Source: Anagrus nilaparvatae (taxonomy: Eukaryota > Arthropoda > Insecta > Hymenoptera > Mymaridae). Taken from it: a stretch of DNA of 64,000 bases. The first letter of the stretch is position 1, and the number at the start of each line of letters is the position of its first letter. The notes under the pieces are model-generated. The model ran no database searches and was not told the DNA's origin. It was given only the letters and a program-made list of their open reading frames with translations. Of this stretch, positions 1-11,624 are shown piece after piece. The stretch covers positions 4,962,501 to 5,026,500 of the forward strand of contig JAKSXM010000231.1 of assembly GCA_022575985.1 (NCBI GenBank), given 5' to 3'. Position numbers and translations under genes: made by a program.

Positions 1-281
1 ACATAGTTATACACATTTAGCCTTAAAATCAAATTTATTTTGTAATTTGATTCAATCGTAATTAAATCATTAATTCATATATACTTAATATAAATAAATA
101 GTTTTGAATAATCTTTTGAATTTATTGACCAAATGGAATAAGTAAAAAAAATTTATGTATAGTTTACAAAATTTTTTTATTGATGTTTATAAAGCGACTT
201 TTCGTTCACTGATTTGTTGACTTTTTCAAGCAATTTAACAATTTTTGTGTGTATAATATTTATACACTCATATTACTGAGT

Positions 282-1255
282 CACGCCTAGCTTGAAAGAT
301 CGGATTATGCAAACGTCGGGCACTTGGGATTTTATAGCAGAAAATGAATGTTCAACCTATAAGGAGATAATACTTTCTTGGATTTAAATGTTTCGCCTAG
401 CTTCTTGAGAGTTATTTGATAAAACGTGTCTCTCGGGGCAGCTGAAAATGAGCAAAAATTGTTCCTGCTCGGATCGGGCTGAAATTTTCAGTAAAGGTTG
501 CTTTTTTGGTCCCCAAAAACATGGTGAAACCCGTTTTTCAAAATCAGTCATCCTCTTCGAGATATTTATCAATATGTCTCCCATTTAAAATACATGGGAA
601 AACCCATTTTGTAGCGGTTTTTCTGATTTTGCTTCACAATTTTAGTTTGACTAAGCGCCAAACCAACGAAAAAAGTTTGGTTTAACATTCATTCACATGC
701 CTGCTTCATTATATAGAGGATTGGTGTTTAGCCAACGTGGCAAAACGCCTCCACGTCTGAAAAAATCGCGTTTAAAATTGAAAAAATAACGTTTTTTAAA
801 AATTGCGTATATTAAATTATTTATATGTATTTAATTTATTTAAAATTAATGTTAAAAAAAACTTTTCTCGTTGGTTTGGTGCTTGGTCAAACTAAAATTG
901 TGGAGCAAAATAAGAAAAACCGCTACTAAATGGCTTTTCCCATGTATTTTAAATGGGAGACATATTGATAAATATCTCGAAGAAGATGACTGATTTTGAA
1001 AAACGGGTTTCACCATGTTTTTGGGGACCAAAAAAGCAACATTTCCTGAAAATTTCAGCCCAATCCAAGCAGGAAAAATTTTTGCTCATTTTCAGCTGCC
1101 CCGAGAGACACGTTTTATCAAATAACTCTCAAGAAGCTAGGTGAAACATTTAAATCCAAGAAAGTATTATCTCCTTATAGGTTGAATATTCATTTTCCGC
1201 TATAAAATCCCAAGTGCCCGACGTTTGCATAATCCGATCTTTCAAGCTAGGCGTG
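282..1255. mobile_element. Foldback (long terminal inverted repeat) element
   Basis: The sequence starting CACGCCTAGCTTGAAAGATC at 282 is repeated in reverse complement ending at 1255. The two arms of roughly 400 bp stay alignable almost to the centre near 770-820. GAGT flanks both sides (278-281 and 1256-1259) and may be a 4-bp target duplication. The short open frames on the two arms are mirror images of each other, so they are a by-product of the palindrome, not genes. A weaker inverted match continues outside (about 105-150 against 1285-1330), so the element either sits inside an older palindrome or has longer, eroded ends. No transposase is present. Confidence 0.8.
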
Positions 1256-1330
1256 GAGTATGATGTATTAAATCTGATGCATTTTTACTTTTTCCATTTG
1301 GTCAATAAATTCAAAAGATTATACAAGTTC

Positions 1331-2166
1331 ATAAAAATGGAAAATAGAAGCAGTGATAATATTCAAAATAAATAGTTTGCTAATTAAATCTTTCAGCTGA
1401 AAAATTATAGATTTTTAAGATTTCATGCAAACTTCACGAAGTGTATAAAAATAGTTTCAAACTTTTTTTAGTATTAAGCAACCGCGATTTCAAGAAAAGA
1501 TGTAAAGAATCTCAAAGGATACATTATAATTAAGAGATATAATAATCTTATCCAAAAATAAAATTCTTGATTGCTTGATTAATTTTTTTTAAGCCCATGA
1601 AAAATATATTTGACTTACTTTATTTATTTATATCGCCGGAATTATTTAAAAAAAAAAAATTTAGTTTACATAAGCATATATAACCAATATTATAATAAAC
1701 GTATTTAAAATTTTTACTTTTATTACGTAAAATATTTATATATATGAAGCTCAAAATCCTATTAATCGAAGGGAATGGGTTCAAATAGATTTGGAATAAT
1801 TCAGACAAAGAAATTAAGCAACATTTGATTAAAACTAAGGAATTGTGTTATTCAGCAGGTAATAAAACCAACACCAATAAACAAAATACAATTTAGAATA
1901 AAAATAAAATATATTTCAGTGCTATATAAAGTAATCAGTTTATTAAGATTATTTTAATCATAAACATACAATGTTTTATTAAAAAATTTTTTGGTAAGAA
2001 TATAATTGAATTAAAGCTTTTATTATTTGCCGTAACTGTTCTTTATGGTTTCTATATTTTGCATTAAATTTCAAAGATGCAATAGAATCATCTCTTAATT
2101 TGCTAGCTTTTTTACGAAGCTCTAACACTAAACTATTGCAGCTAACTTTTAATGTATTAAAATTAT
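1331..2166. other. AT-rich stretch with no recognisable gene
   Basis: Very AT-rich sequence with short random open frames in both strands. I see no domain, repeat array or RNA gene. The last 11 bases (2156-2166) form the left target duplication of the retrotransposon fragment that follows. Confidence 0.5.
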
Positions 2167-2536
2167 ATATATATATTTTTTTTTTTGGTTTAGGTTTCGT
2201 AGGACGAGGAGAATGCTTTTACGCATACCATACACCGCGTGCTGTATGGTTATGTGGGACTCAAACTCAAATTTCTGGTTGGCCAGATACTCAGTATAAC
2301 TGAGGAGGAATTACAATACCCACTAAACTCCCCACCCTCCTGCATATATGACAATATCATAAAATCCGGACCGAGACTTCCTGTTTAGGTATTACTTCGG
2401 TCCGGAAAAAATTCAGCCAAGGCATTTTTTCGCCATACCCTGTCAATAAAGGAGGAGAGTTTCCTACGAGAGGAAACCTTCCTCCTTTTTCCTAATCAGT
2501 GTCACCCGTACGTAATCTGCCACACTGTACCAGTTA
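2167..2536 (-). mobile_element. 5'-truncated R1-clade non-LTR copy (3' end only)
   Basis: The reverse complement matches the last ~350 bp of the larger copy at 4664-6080: the end of the reverse-transcriptase frame, the hairpin-rich 3' UTR and the poly(A) tail, seen here as a T run at about 2176-2187. It is bounded by an 11-bp direct repeat ATTAAAATTAT (2156-2166 and 2537-2547), the mark of target-primed reverse transcription. The UTR holds an inverted TCCGGACCGA / TCGGTCCGGA pair. The copy is non-coding and SINE-like in size. It shows that the family inserts outside rDNA and truncates at variable 5' positions. Confidence 0.85.
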
Positions 2537-2862
2537 ATTAAAATTATTTACTAGTTTTAAAAAAATTGATGACAATGTTCGTACTGTATCTATACTGGTA
2601 TAATAACGCATCGCTCATGCATAGGGTTTTAAAGCATTAATTTAAGGTATAATAATTATTGATACATCTAAGATTAAGTGAAATACAAACTTTAAAAAAA
2701 ATCTAAGAAGAAACTAAAAAAGTAAATGAAAAATGTTTTTGTAATGCAGATGCTTCAAACTATGGGAAATTCTTGTTGAATTTAAAATTTCTGTTTTCCT
2801 ATAAAAAAATGTAAATATTTTTGAAAATTTCTATTTCCGGGTATTTTACGTTTTCAGTATAT

Positions 2863-2882
2863 AGATAGATAGATAGATAGAT
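2863..2882. repeat. (GATA)n microsatellite
   Basis: About five uninterrupted GATA units in AT-rich DNA. Confidence 0.9.
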
Positions 2883-3135
2883 GTTCTTTTTTTGTTTTAA
2901 ACAAAATAGTAAATACATTATATTGGCATAGCAGTCTTTTACAATATTTATATATAATATAATACAAATTAAAATTAATTAAAATTAAGATTAAGAATAC
3001 TGATAATTTATATAATCACAGTCAATTAAGTTTATATATGCTTGTTTTGATTTTGTATAAATATAGTTTAAATATTGGATCTGTATTCACATGCGTGAAA
3101 GTAGTGTTAATTGCAAAAAATTAAGTAAGTAAATA

Positions 3136-3759
3136 TTATAGTAAAATATGAATAAATATAGAGAGCAAAGTAATAAATATAATCATTGGGTTTGGGTTTA
3201 ATAAGATAAGATATATATGTGAATTCATTATAGATTTAGTAATAAGTTCCTCAGCATTTGCAAGGTTTTCTGAGGGTGATGTAGAGACACTAGCAAAGTA
3301 AGCGTTTATATCATAAGACAAGAAACCATGGAGATCACTCTTGGGTTTAGGCAATAGCCCTAGATGTTTTATCTTGCACCAGATGTCTTGGTTATTATTG
3401 AGTGCATCACTTATTTGCTCTTGGTAAAAGGTGTTTTGGGCTAACTAAGACAATTCTTCTATTTCATTCGATAGTGATATAAGCTCTTTTAGAAGTGAAG
3501 GGTCCTTAGTTCTGATATAACGTCTTTCAATTGCCTTGCAATTACTGATTAATAATTGTAAATTATCATAAATCCATGGTTTTTTGTGTCTTATGGGTTT
3601 AACAGTTTTGAGAGGTGCTAAGTGATCTATTGCCAACTGAAGATTGGAATTGAGACATTCAAGTGATGGTTCTATGTTAAAAACAGGATTGTGAAAAGGT
3701 GTCCATTCACAACCATTCAAAACAACTATTTTTAATTTTCCAAATTTTAAAAGTCTCAA
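3136..3759 (-). pseudogene. Non-LTR retrotransposon fragment (endonuclease-RT linker)
   Basis: Two minus-strand open segments, 3759-3445 and 3354-3136, read as one protein region if a frameshift near 3400 is bridged. The first has the pattern AIDHLAPLKTVKPIRHKKPW, then a basic stretch ending RRYIRTKDPSLLKE. The second has LPKPKSDLHGFLSYDINAYF. This order (W/A..K.V..R...PW, R.Y..TK, then a segment on element-encoded protein before the RT palm) is typical of the linker between APE endonuclease and reverse transcriptase in Jockey/CR1/I-like elements. It is distinct from the R1-clade copies in this window. No catalytic motif of either enzyme remains, so it is dead. The clade cannot be set from this piece. 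Confidence 0.6.
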
Positions 3760-3984
3760 CTTTTTTACATAACGAAATGAAAATTAATTTTACCTATACA
3801 CAGAAAATATAAAATGAAATAAAATAACATAAAATCACAAATTTTATAGTAATAAAAAAGAAAAATTTTTCAGTGAGAATCCGAAAAAAAAATTTCCTTC
3901 ATTATTAATAATAAGTATTAATTTTTTGCGAATAATTTTTTTTTGTTTATCAAAGTAAATATGTAGGTTTAAATAGCACCAATC

Positions 3985-4420
3985 AAATCTCCCACAAAAA
4001 AATGGGAAACATTTAAGTTAGGCCACAAATTTTCGGCCACAAAATTTGCGAAACAGTTTTTAAAGGCACATTAATTTAAGCCACGATAAAAATGAAAGAC
4101 ATATATTTATCCCACAGATTTATAAGACACAAATATTTTTGACACAATAAAAATTTATGAAAATACTTTTGACCACAGTGGTAGAAATTAAATATTTTAT
4201 CCACAAATACTAAATAATAAAAAAATAAGAAAAAATATTTTTTCCACAAAAAAAAAGTCAATAAAATTTGGACCATACAAAAATAAATTCTTCGAATTTT
4301 GACCACAAATAAATATATTTATTAAAAATTCTACCACAAGTAATAAAATTCTCAAAATTTTGACTACAAATTTAAAATTTATTTAAATTTCAACCACATA
4401 TTCAATTTGTGGTTGAAATT
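3985..4420. repeat. Quasi-periodic CCACAAA-containing repeat
   Basis: About fifteen words of the type CCACAAA, or one-base variants, occur on the plus strand, commonly preceded by GA or TT and followed by A/T-rich spacers of about 20-40 bases. Spacing is irregular and units do not align well outside the core word, so it is either an eroded tandem repeat or a run of protein-binding words. No coding potential was found. The minus-strand open frame here is low-complexity (F/Y/L/K) and is not supported as a gene. Confidence 0.45.
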
Positions 4421-4663
4421 TCGACCAAAAATTTAGATATTTTTCAAAATTTTATTTTTTATTACAAACATGGAACATGTTCATGAAGGCATTGCAAGGG
4501 GTGGAGTCAAAATGAATGCATAGGGAATTTTAATTAACTGTAATATTTGTAGTGTACTTAATTTTTTTTAAAATAAATTTAAGAAGAAGATGGGTAAGTA
4601 AAAAAATTTTTTTTCATATTTTAATTATATAACTTAATAATAAAATACTAATAAAAATTATTA

Positions 4664-6080
4664 CGACGGCCTTTTACGACGGCTTGCTAAAGATTGAGCT
4701 CCCGGATGGATGCTCCATGATCGGATACGCGGATGACGTTGCTCTAACCATAACAGCTCGAGAGCCAGAGGACCAGCAAAATACCTTGGATGAGGCCATG
4801 CGCCTTATCAATAGCTGGATGGCGGATCACGGACTAAGACTGGCAGTCCCGAAAACGGAGATTATCCTTCTGACCCGGAGAAGGGTTGATACCATATTCG
4901 GCATCAGCTTTGATGACGGAGGTAATCCCCTTATGATCCAGACCAAACTATCGGTCAAATATTTGGGGGTCTTCTTGGATAACAAGTTGACCTACAATAG
5001 ACAATTCCAGCAGGCCTGTAAAAAGGCTGGCCGGGTGACAAAGTCCCTCTCGTGGCTAATGACGAACATCGGCGGTCCCAGATCTGAGAAGAGGAGGCTG
5101 TTGATGACGACAGTTAACTCCATCTTGCTCTACAGTGCAGAGGTGTGGGCGGACAATGTCCGCATAAAAAAGTACTGCAAGAAACTAAAGGCAGTACAGA
5201 GGCAGGGGGCACTTCGAATCGCTTGCTCGTACAAGACAGTATCAGAGCCAGCGATCCAGGTGGTGGCTCGGGTGATTCCCATCGACCTTCTTGCCTTGGA
5301 AAGGCAGGCGATCTATAACCGTAAGGAAGAAGAGCGCGACGTAGCTTCCGTTCGCGCTCGCTCCCGCACAATGGAATGTTGGCAGTATAGGTGGAATGGT
5401 GACCCGAGGGGACGTTGGACGCACCGCCTTATCTTCGATTTGGAAAGCTGGATGAACCGTGATCATGGAGAGGTAGACTTCTACCTCACACAGTTCCTAA
5501 CTGGTCACGGTTATTTCCGCGATATGCTTTTCAAGTGGAGCAAGGTGATATCTCCGGAATGCTTGCATTGCCCGGGCGAGCTGGATACCGCTGAGCACAC
5601 CTTTTTTGGGTGTCCTCGCTTCGCTGAAGGGCGACCGCCCTTCGATGAATGGAGGCCGGAAGTAGTCGTCCCGGAAATGCTGCGCAGTGCCGCTAACTGG
5701 TACAGTGTGGCAGAGTACGTACGGGCGACACTGATTGGAAAAAAGGAGGAAGGTTTCCTCTCGTAGGAAAATCTCCTCCTTTATTGACAGGGTATGGCGA
5801 AGAAATGCCTGGGCTGCATTGTTTCCGGACCGAAGTAATACCTAAACAGGGAGTCCCGGTCCGGATTCTATGATATTGTCATAAATGCAGGAGGGTGGGG
5901 AGTTTAGTGGGTATTGTAATTCCTCAATTGTGTATATCTGGGCAACCCTAGATATAAATTTGAGGTTGAGTCCCACATAACCATACAGTACGCGTGTATG
6001 GTATGAGTAAATGCATTCTCCTCGTCCTACGAAAAAGGCCCCTTCTTGAAGGGCCCAAAAAAAAAAAAAAAAAAAAAAAA
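4664..6080 (+). mobile_element. 5'-truncated R1-clade non-LTR retrotransposon with poly(A) and target duplication
   Basis: The insertion is bounded by a perfect 16-bp direct repeat, CTAATAAAAATTATTA, at 4648-4663 and 6081-6096. It ends in a poly(A) run of over 20 bases and is truncated inside the reverse transcriptase. It contains an open reading frame (4669-5766), then a ~300 bp 3' UTR with inverted TCCGGACCGA / CGGTCCGGA segments and a second short hairpin (GGCCC...GGGCC) just before the tail. The perfect target duplication, intact frame and long tail suggest a recent insertion. Its GC content is clearly above that of the surrounding DNA. Confidence 0.92.
4669..5766 (+). CDS. R1-clade ORF2 C-terminal part: RT palm/thumb and zinc knuckle (partial)
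   Basis: The frame enters at AFYDGLLK and runs without a stop to TAG at 5764-5766. The reverse-transcriptase catalytic box is GYADDVALTI (YADD), followed by the MADHGLRLAVPKTE and KYLGVFLDNK motifs of the palm and thumb. The C-terminal domain has WADN.., a basic stretch, and the zinc-knuckle pattern C-x2-C-x8-H-x4-C beginning CLHCPGELD, typical of R1-clade ORF2. The N-terminal endonuclease and fingers are missing through 5' truncation, so it cannot encode a working enzyme. Any first start codon chosen inside it is arbitrary; real translation would have begun upstream in a full element. The open frame over about 365 codons points to a young copy. Confidence 0.9.
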   Translation, partial: AFYDGLLKIELPDGCSMIGYADDVALTITAREPEDQQNTLDEAMRLINSWMADHGLRLAVPKTEIILLTRRRVDTIFGISFDDGGNPLMIQTKLSVKYLGVFLDNKLTYNRQFQQACKKAGRVTKSLSWLMTNIGGPRSEKRRLLMTTVNSILLYSAEVWADNVRIKKYCKKLKAVQRQGALRIACSYKTVSEPAIQVVARVIPIDLLALERQAIYNRKEEERDVASVRARSRTMECWQYRWNGDPRGRWTHRLIFDLESWMNRDHGEVDFYLTQFLTGHGYFRDMLFKWSKVISPECLHCPGELDTAEHTFFGCPRFAEGRPPFDEWRPEVVVPEMLRSAANWYSVAEYVRATLIGKKEEGFLS

Positions 6081-6096
6081 CTAATAAAAATTATTA

Positions 6097-7048
6097 TCAC
6101 TAAGAAAATATCAAATGAAATTAACTTAAATTTTTTACTGATTTCGTAAATCTATTACAATATCGTAGTACAATAGGCATATCGTACAATAGTATACATT
6201 AAAAAGTATTTTTTAATTAATCACTACGAAATTAAAAAATAATCAGAGTATTCTGAATGAAAAGATGACGCAGGCGTTGATAAATGCTTAAATATAATTC
6301 TTCGAGTTATTATGACTTATGAAAATTAGATTATTTCTTAGAAAGGTTTTTGCCGAATGGCCCTTTATAGCCATTGCAAGTCTTTTCATTTACGAGAATA
6401 GAAAGACTACGGCGGAATAAGGTATGGTTTCCGGCCGCAGCATATTTTTAAGATTCTTTTGGTTCAATTTAATTGTTAATGATAAAAAATAAGATTTCAA
6501 GGGTCGTCATCCTCCCACATCTGCCTCACTACGGGGAAGGTATTAAAATGTGTTTTTGCTCCAAAATTAATATCTCCAGACTGAATTATTCGATTAAAGC
6601 GCAGTAGGTGTCAAAATTTTTTTTCAAAAAAATACATTAAAAAAAATTTTAATATTTTTTAACCCATTCTAAGATTAAAAACTTTTTACGTTCATGAATT
6701 GGGGTCTCAAAATGGGCATGCCATATGTTTGTTCGAAAGTATAAAAAAAAATAAATAATTCTCCACAATTTTTATCCTTCTATAGGCAATCCTAAATTTT
6801 TTACAAAGTTCCTTTTTTTATGTTTTAGGCCGCCATTTAGGAAAATCGGAAAATAGTTTGTACTAAAAATTAAAAATTATACTTTTAGGATATTAATTTT
6901 CCTCGAATGGTACATTTGCACCTATAAAATAACAGAAATCTGCAGAGAGTTAACTATCTAAATTTTAAGTGTTAACTCTATGAATTTATGGAATTGAACT
7001 ACAAGGTTTTTTTTGTAAGAGAACTGACTATCGACCAGATTTTTTTTT
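6097..7048. other. AT-rich stretch, nothing recognised
   Basis: No exon, RNA gene or repeat array could be supported. About 6330-6480 is slightly less AT-rich but has no open frame of note. Confidence 0.4.
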
Positions 7049-7341
7049 AACTTAAAAGATATTATATATTGGTCAATATGGAACATAAAAAAAACAATAT
7101 AATTATTGCTTTATACAAAAATTTAATGGAAATTATTTGTCAGTCTTATTACTGACCTAAAAGATTTTAAATGGTTTATTTAAAATCTTTTTTTTTTCTA
7201 TTTATTTAAAATGGTTCATTTAAAATCTTTTAGATCAGTAATAAGACTTACAAATAATTTCCATCAAATTTTTGTATAAAGCAATAATTATATTGTTATT
7301 TTTATGTTCCATATTGACCAATATATATAATCTTTTAAGTT
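7049..7341. repeat. Inverted repeat, ~125 bp arms
   Basis: The left arm starts AACTTAAAAGATATTATATA near 7049. The right arm ends with its complement near 7341. Both arms contain the reverse complements of TTGGTCAATATGGAACATA and of ATAATTATTGCTTTATAC. A ~45 bp AT-rich centre holds two copies of AAAATGGTT(T/C)ATTTAAAATC. There is no coding content. Probably a MITE or foldback remnant. Confidence 0.75.
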
Positions 7342-7631
7342 AAATTTATGAAAGGAACTAATTAATAAAGTATTATAGTTTCAGATTTTTTTTTCCTAAG
7401 CATATTGCTAAAAGAAGTATTTCAGAAGTTATGGCAATATTTTTTCAATTTTAAACGCGAATTTTTTAGGCAAAAAATTAAAATTTCGTTTTGTTCATGG
7501 GAACAAAAAAAAATACCCCAAATCGCAGTTTACCATTAACGCTCATTAACGTTCAATCTGGGCCATTCTTTTTTTTGCTCGCTTGTACATACAACTGTAT
7601 GCAAAGCCGAAACCAATTTTTTATCCCTTGT

Positions 7632-7825
7632 TTAATAAATAGAAATTAAACACGGGTTTGAGATAAATTGGAAGTTAAGCGCTCCGTTTGGAATCAGCCT
7701 CGGAGACTCTCTACAATTGTACGTTTTAAACTCGCCATTTGCACAGTATATAATTTTATCAATATTTTCATGCCTACAAACTTGCTCTTTAGGCCATAAA
7801 GAATCCGGTTTTGACCAACCAATTA
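7632..7825 (-). CDS. Possible single exon of a small cysteine-containing protein
   Basis: On the minus strand an acceptor-like AATTTTGCAG is followed by about 64 codons open to a stop at 7632. The product has W-P..Q-VC-RHE...IIYCANGEFKTYNC and a later PC. The C/W/Y spacing around IIYCANG....YNC is vaguely like a chitin-binding peritrophin fold or a secreted cysteine-rich peptide, but the six-cysteine pattern is not complete and I do not recognise a family. No neighbouring exon was found on either side. It may be an orphan exon, a fragment of a mobile element, or chance. Confidence 0.25.
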
Positions 7826-8923
7826 ACTGCAAAATTTGATCATCAAGAAAAGTTATTTAAAATATTTTTAAAAATCAGTTTATACAAAAAAATTAAAATT
7901 AAAATTAGGATTTAATTATTAAAGTTATTTAATTATTTGATTTCTTTACTATAGTTTATAGAGGTCCTAGGACAAAAGGATACTAAGAAAGTATAAGAAA
8001 ATAGGATCTAGGGTAATATATTTTCTGATGTATTTCAAGTAAATCTACTCAAAATTTTAGGGAGTCAAATTTTATGTAGTTAAGTTTTATGAATTAGGAG
8101 TACAGACGATCTACTAATCTTAGTAAAATGTCTCAAAAATAGTTCCATTTATTACTTAACACAAACTTCTACATGTAAATTTTGCATGCTTCCTTGTAAT
8201 TATTAAATAGAAATTTGATTTTTTTCATTAAGTTCCAATTATGAATCTGTCTAGCCTCAAGCAGCTGTGTCTTACAATGAATGAAGTGAATATTCACTTA
8301 TTTTATTTTTCCTTTATAGAAAAATATATTGGGATGTATTTGAATATCTTAAGAAAGTCTAAAACATTGAATTTAATTATTATTAAAAAAATAATTAAAA
8401 TTAACTAACTTTTTATATATTCAATAGTTCCAAGCAGCAGCAGCGTTTTGTGCGATTTTAAGCTCGTCTATATGACGCAAATTTAGCAGCACAAAATATT
8501 TAATTTTTTGACTGATTATATGATGGATTTATTATGAAGATCCAAAGCAGCAGATAGCGGTTGGCGATTTCAAGCCGACTATAAGAATTCAATTTCATCA
8601 AAAAAAAAATGAATAGCCACAAAGATTTAACGAAAAACGCGAAACTGAAAAATCGAATACAATCTATTAAATTAAAAAACCCTTATTTTTTAAATGAACA
8701 TTTTAGATAAATAAGAAAAATCGGAAAAAATTTTTCCAAAAAAAAATTTTTTTACAATCGTATTGTTAACAATTTTTAACCTAAATTTATAAAAAAGTAA
8801 CAAAACTTCACAAAAAAATAACCAATCGTATTTTATTTTATTTAAGTATTACTTAATTATTATTATTAAAATATAAAAAAATAGAATTAAAAAATAAAAT
8901 TTCAACTATTCTTTTTTTTTTTA

Positions 8924-9215
8924 CAGACCGGCCACACAATAAGAAAAATTTTAATTTAAAAAAAAATTGAAGAAGTTTGTGGAGGGGGACACTGTTTTTT
9001 CATCGATAATAAAATAAAATTTAGCTTAATAAATGAAATATTTAACCTAATTCACTTAATTAACTAACAATTACGTGTGTAATTAATAATTTATTAATTT
9101 TATTTAATTATTATTACCTAAATAAATAAATTTTAAAAAGCTCGGTTTCCCCCTCCATGGATATTTTTTTAATTTTTTCGTTAAATTAAAATTTTTTCAT
9201 AGTGTAGCCGGTCTG
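8924..9215. mobile_element. MITE with ~70 bp TIRs and TTA target duplication
   Basis: The ends read CAGACCGGC(C/T)ACAC(A/T)AT and the arms stay alignable for about 70 bp, through ATTTTAATTTAA to GGAGGGGGA. TTA occurs directly on both sides (8921-8923 and 9216-9218). A 3-bp TTA duplication with a short CAG-ended TIR is compatible with PIF/Harbinger-type elements, but the transposase family cannot be proved. The element is 292 bp with no coding capacity. Confidence 0.85.
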
Positions 9216-10440
9216 TTAATAAACTTTAAAAATTTTAAAAAGATTGATTTTGGCGCATCTTAATTTTGATCTATAAATATTTGAATAGTGATAACAAAAA
9301 AAATATTATGCAAAAATACAATCAAAATTGTCAAAATAAAACAAAATAATTAGTTATTCATGTAAAGCTAATCTCAAAGGTAGTTGTTAGCGAAAATTTT
9401 TTGTCTCAATTTATTTTTTTTAAAGTTTTCCTTTTTATTAGGTGCTTATATTAAGTTGCAATCCACTAATGTAATCAATTGATAGTTGTAAAATTAAAAT
9501 TTTCGATAAGAGTAATTGAAACTGATTTTTGAAAAAACGACGGCTTAGAAAAAATCAGTTAAGAGAAAATCTTGAACATAAAAAATATGTTTAAAAAAGA
9601 AACTTAATATTAAAAGAATAAAAACGAATTTTTATTAGATTAATTATTTCTGAACAAAATAAATTCGTGTATGCACAAATTTAGACTTAAAAGAAATTTT
9701 TTATAATCCTTAACTGGAAAAAAAATTCTGGAAAAAAGTTTTAAAAAAAAATAAGTGATTTCTAAAAGCTCTTGTAAAAGCATCCATAAAAATGAACATT
9801 AGAATATAAAAAAATGTAAATTTTGTAAAAAAAAATTAAGTTTAGCAAAATGAAGAAAAAAAACTAATTTTGAGAAAATCTCGAATTTTGAATAAAGCGT
9901 TTTTAAAAAAATTAGATATTATGAATTAATTTTTAATTTTAGGGTATGCGGATTTTTCGTGTTGTGAGGCAAAAATTCTTGAGTTGGATCGGAAAATTGC
10001 ATATTTTTTCTATTTTGTGACTTATTTTTTTCTGATTACACAAATTTGATGAGATTTTATGTAATTAAGAAATCGTTAAGAATTATTTTTGTTAAATTTT
10101 TTCTTGCATTGAATATTTTTTACTAGTTCTATTTATACATATTAATTTTTTATGAAATTATTAAATTAATACTGAAAATGTTTAGAAAAATATTTCCCAC
10201 GAGAAATCACTCTAAAATTGAATGCTCTTTAACATGAGACAAGCAGCAATTTTATCCAAGTACCCTAGATCTAGTAAAACTGGCATATATGACCCAAGAA
10301 TTATTAAAACAACATTAATTATGAAAACAACACTTTTTAAGGAAATAATTATTTCTTTTATTTTCTGATATCAAATACCAAAAAATCATTCACTTTTTCA
10401 TTGAAAACGCTTTCTAAACAAATATAGTTAATGTCTCTAA
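9216..10440. other. AT-rich stretch, nothing recognised
   Basis: No gene, array or inverted repeat could be supported. Short A and T homopolymers dominate. Confidence 0.4.
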
Positions 10441-11624
10441 GGCCATCTGCCAAAGCAAGGCTCATGGCCTGATTTATTACGCGAAGACGTAAACAAAGAA
10501 CCCTGGGGCCTTGGTTACAAAGTCGTAATGGGCAAAATGAAACGATAATACGATGAACACGGCGACGACCAAAAGGATACAGGGCGCTTTCTTCCCTGAA
10601 AAGCCCATTTAGGAGGATACGCTAGAGGAAATACCCAGGAATAAAGTTCCACTATTAAGCAAAGCTGAGATGGTCCAGGCTATCAAAGCTATGAAAAATG
10701 GCAAGGCACCGGGATCGGATAAGATACTAGCGGAGGTCATTAAAAGGGCCGTTAAAGTAATCCTTTGTATTCTGCTGGGCATGTTTAATGCTTGCTTGGT
10801 GGTGGGAGTGTTTCCTAGGTAGTGAAAGATGGCTCGCTTCGTGCTCCTGAACAAAGGAAAGGGAGGAGCATCTGATTTTCCGTCATCTTACAGAGCACTA
10901 TGTGTGTTAAATACCATTGGCAAGGTGATGGAAAGCATATTTCGGGCTAGACCAAGGCTAGTGATCCTGGAGGGCGGTAATATCTCTGAGAAACAGCACG
11001 GCTTTCGCGAGGAGCATTCCACCTTAGACGCCTTCAGGTGTGTCGTTGATACCGTAATGGTAGGGGGAGAAAGGCCGCACGCAAACCACATGGACATCCT
11101 ACTGGTAACGTTGTTAAAAATGCCTTCAATTAAACCAGGTGGGACGACATGCTCCGATCTCTCGAGCAGGACTTTCGGATACTCAGATACCTGGGCAAAG
11201 TCCTAAAGGATTATGTGCGGTACCGAAGGCTGCTCTACGACATGCTCGATGGTAGGTAGGAAAGGGCGTTAAGCATGGGCATTGCCCAAGAGTCGGTTCT
11301 TGGACCTGACCTGTGGAATGCCTTTTACGATGGCTTGATGAGCGTTGACTTTCTGGTAGAAGTCTCGCTGATCGGGTACGTCAAGGACGTGGCCCTAACC
11401 ATAAAGGTTAGAGGGAAAGAAGTGGTACAGCAGAAACTGAATCATGTCATGATCAACCTCTGGATTGGCGAACACGGGCTCCAGCTCGCAATCCCAAAAA
11501 CAGAGATCGCGCTGCTGACCCGTCGAAGGGTTCCCACCATATTTGATGATGACGGGAATCCTCACTCGATCTGAACCAAAACATCGGTGAAAAACTTGGG
11601 AGTTCTGCTTGATAATAAGTTTCT
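10441..11624 (+). pseudogene. R1-clade ORF2 pseudogene (RT fingers to palm)
   Basis: Read across several frames this gives NKEPWGLGYKVVMGKMK, LLSKAEMVQAIKAMKNGKAP, LNKGKGG..DFPSSYRALCVL, QHGFREEHSTLDAF, then WNAFYDGL, GYVKDVALTI and QLAIPKTE. These are the RT fingers and palm in the order seen in the other R1-clade copies here. The catalytic box has changed from YADD to YVKD, and there are internal stops and frameshifts (near 10610, 10820, 11110 and 11260), so it is inactive. It breaks off abruptly at the thumb (about 11624), where a Penelope-like fragment begins. No poly(A) or target duplication was found, so it is older than the copy at 4664-6080. Confidence 0.88.

Noticed and set aside
384..1144. 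Two similar ~65-codon open frames on opposite strands
   Set aside because: They are mirror images within the arms of the foldback element; no homology or codon bias supports a gene.
5114..5466. Minus-strand open frames inside the retrotransposon
   Set aside because: Shadows of the RT frame on the opposite strand of GC-richer DNA.
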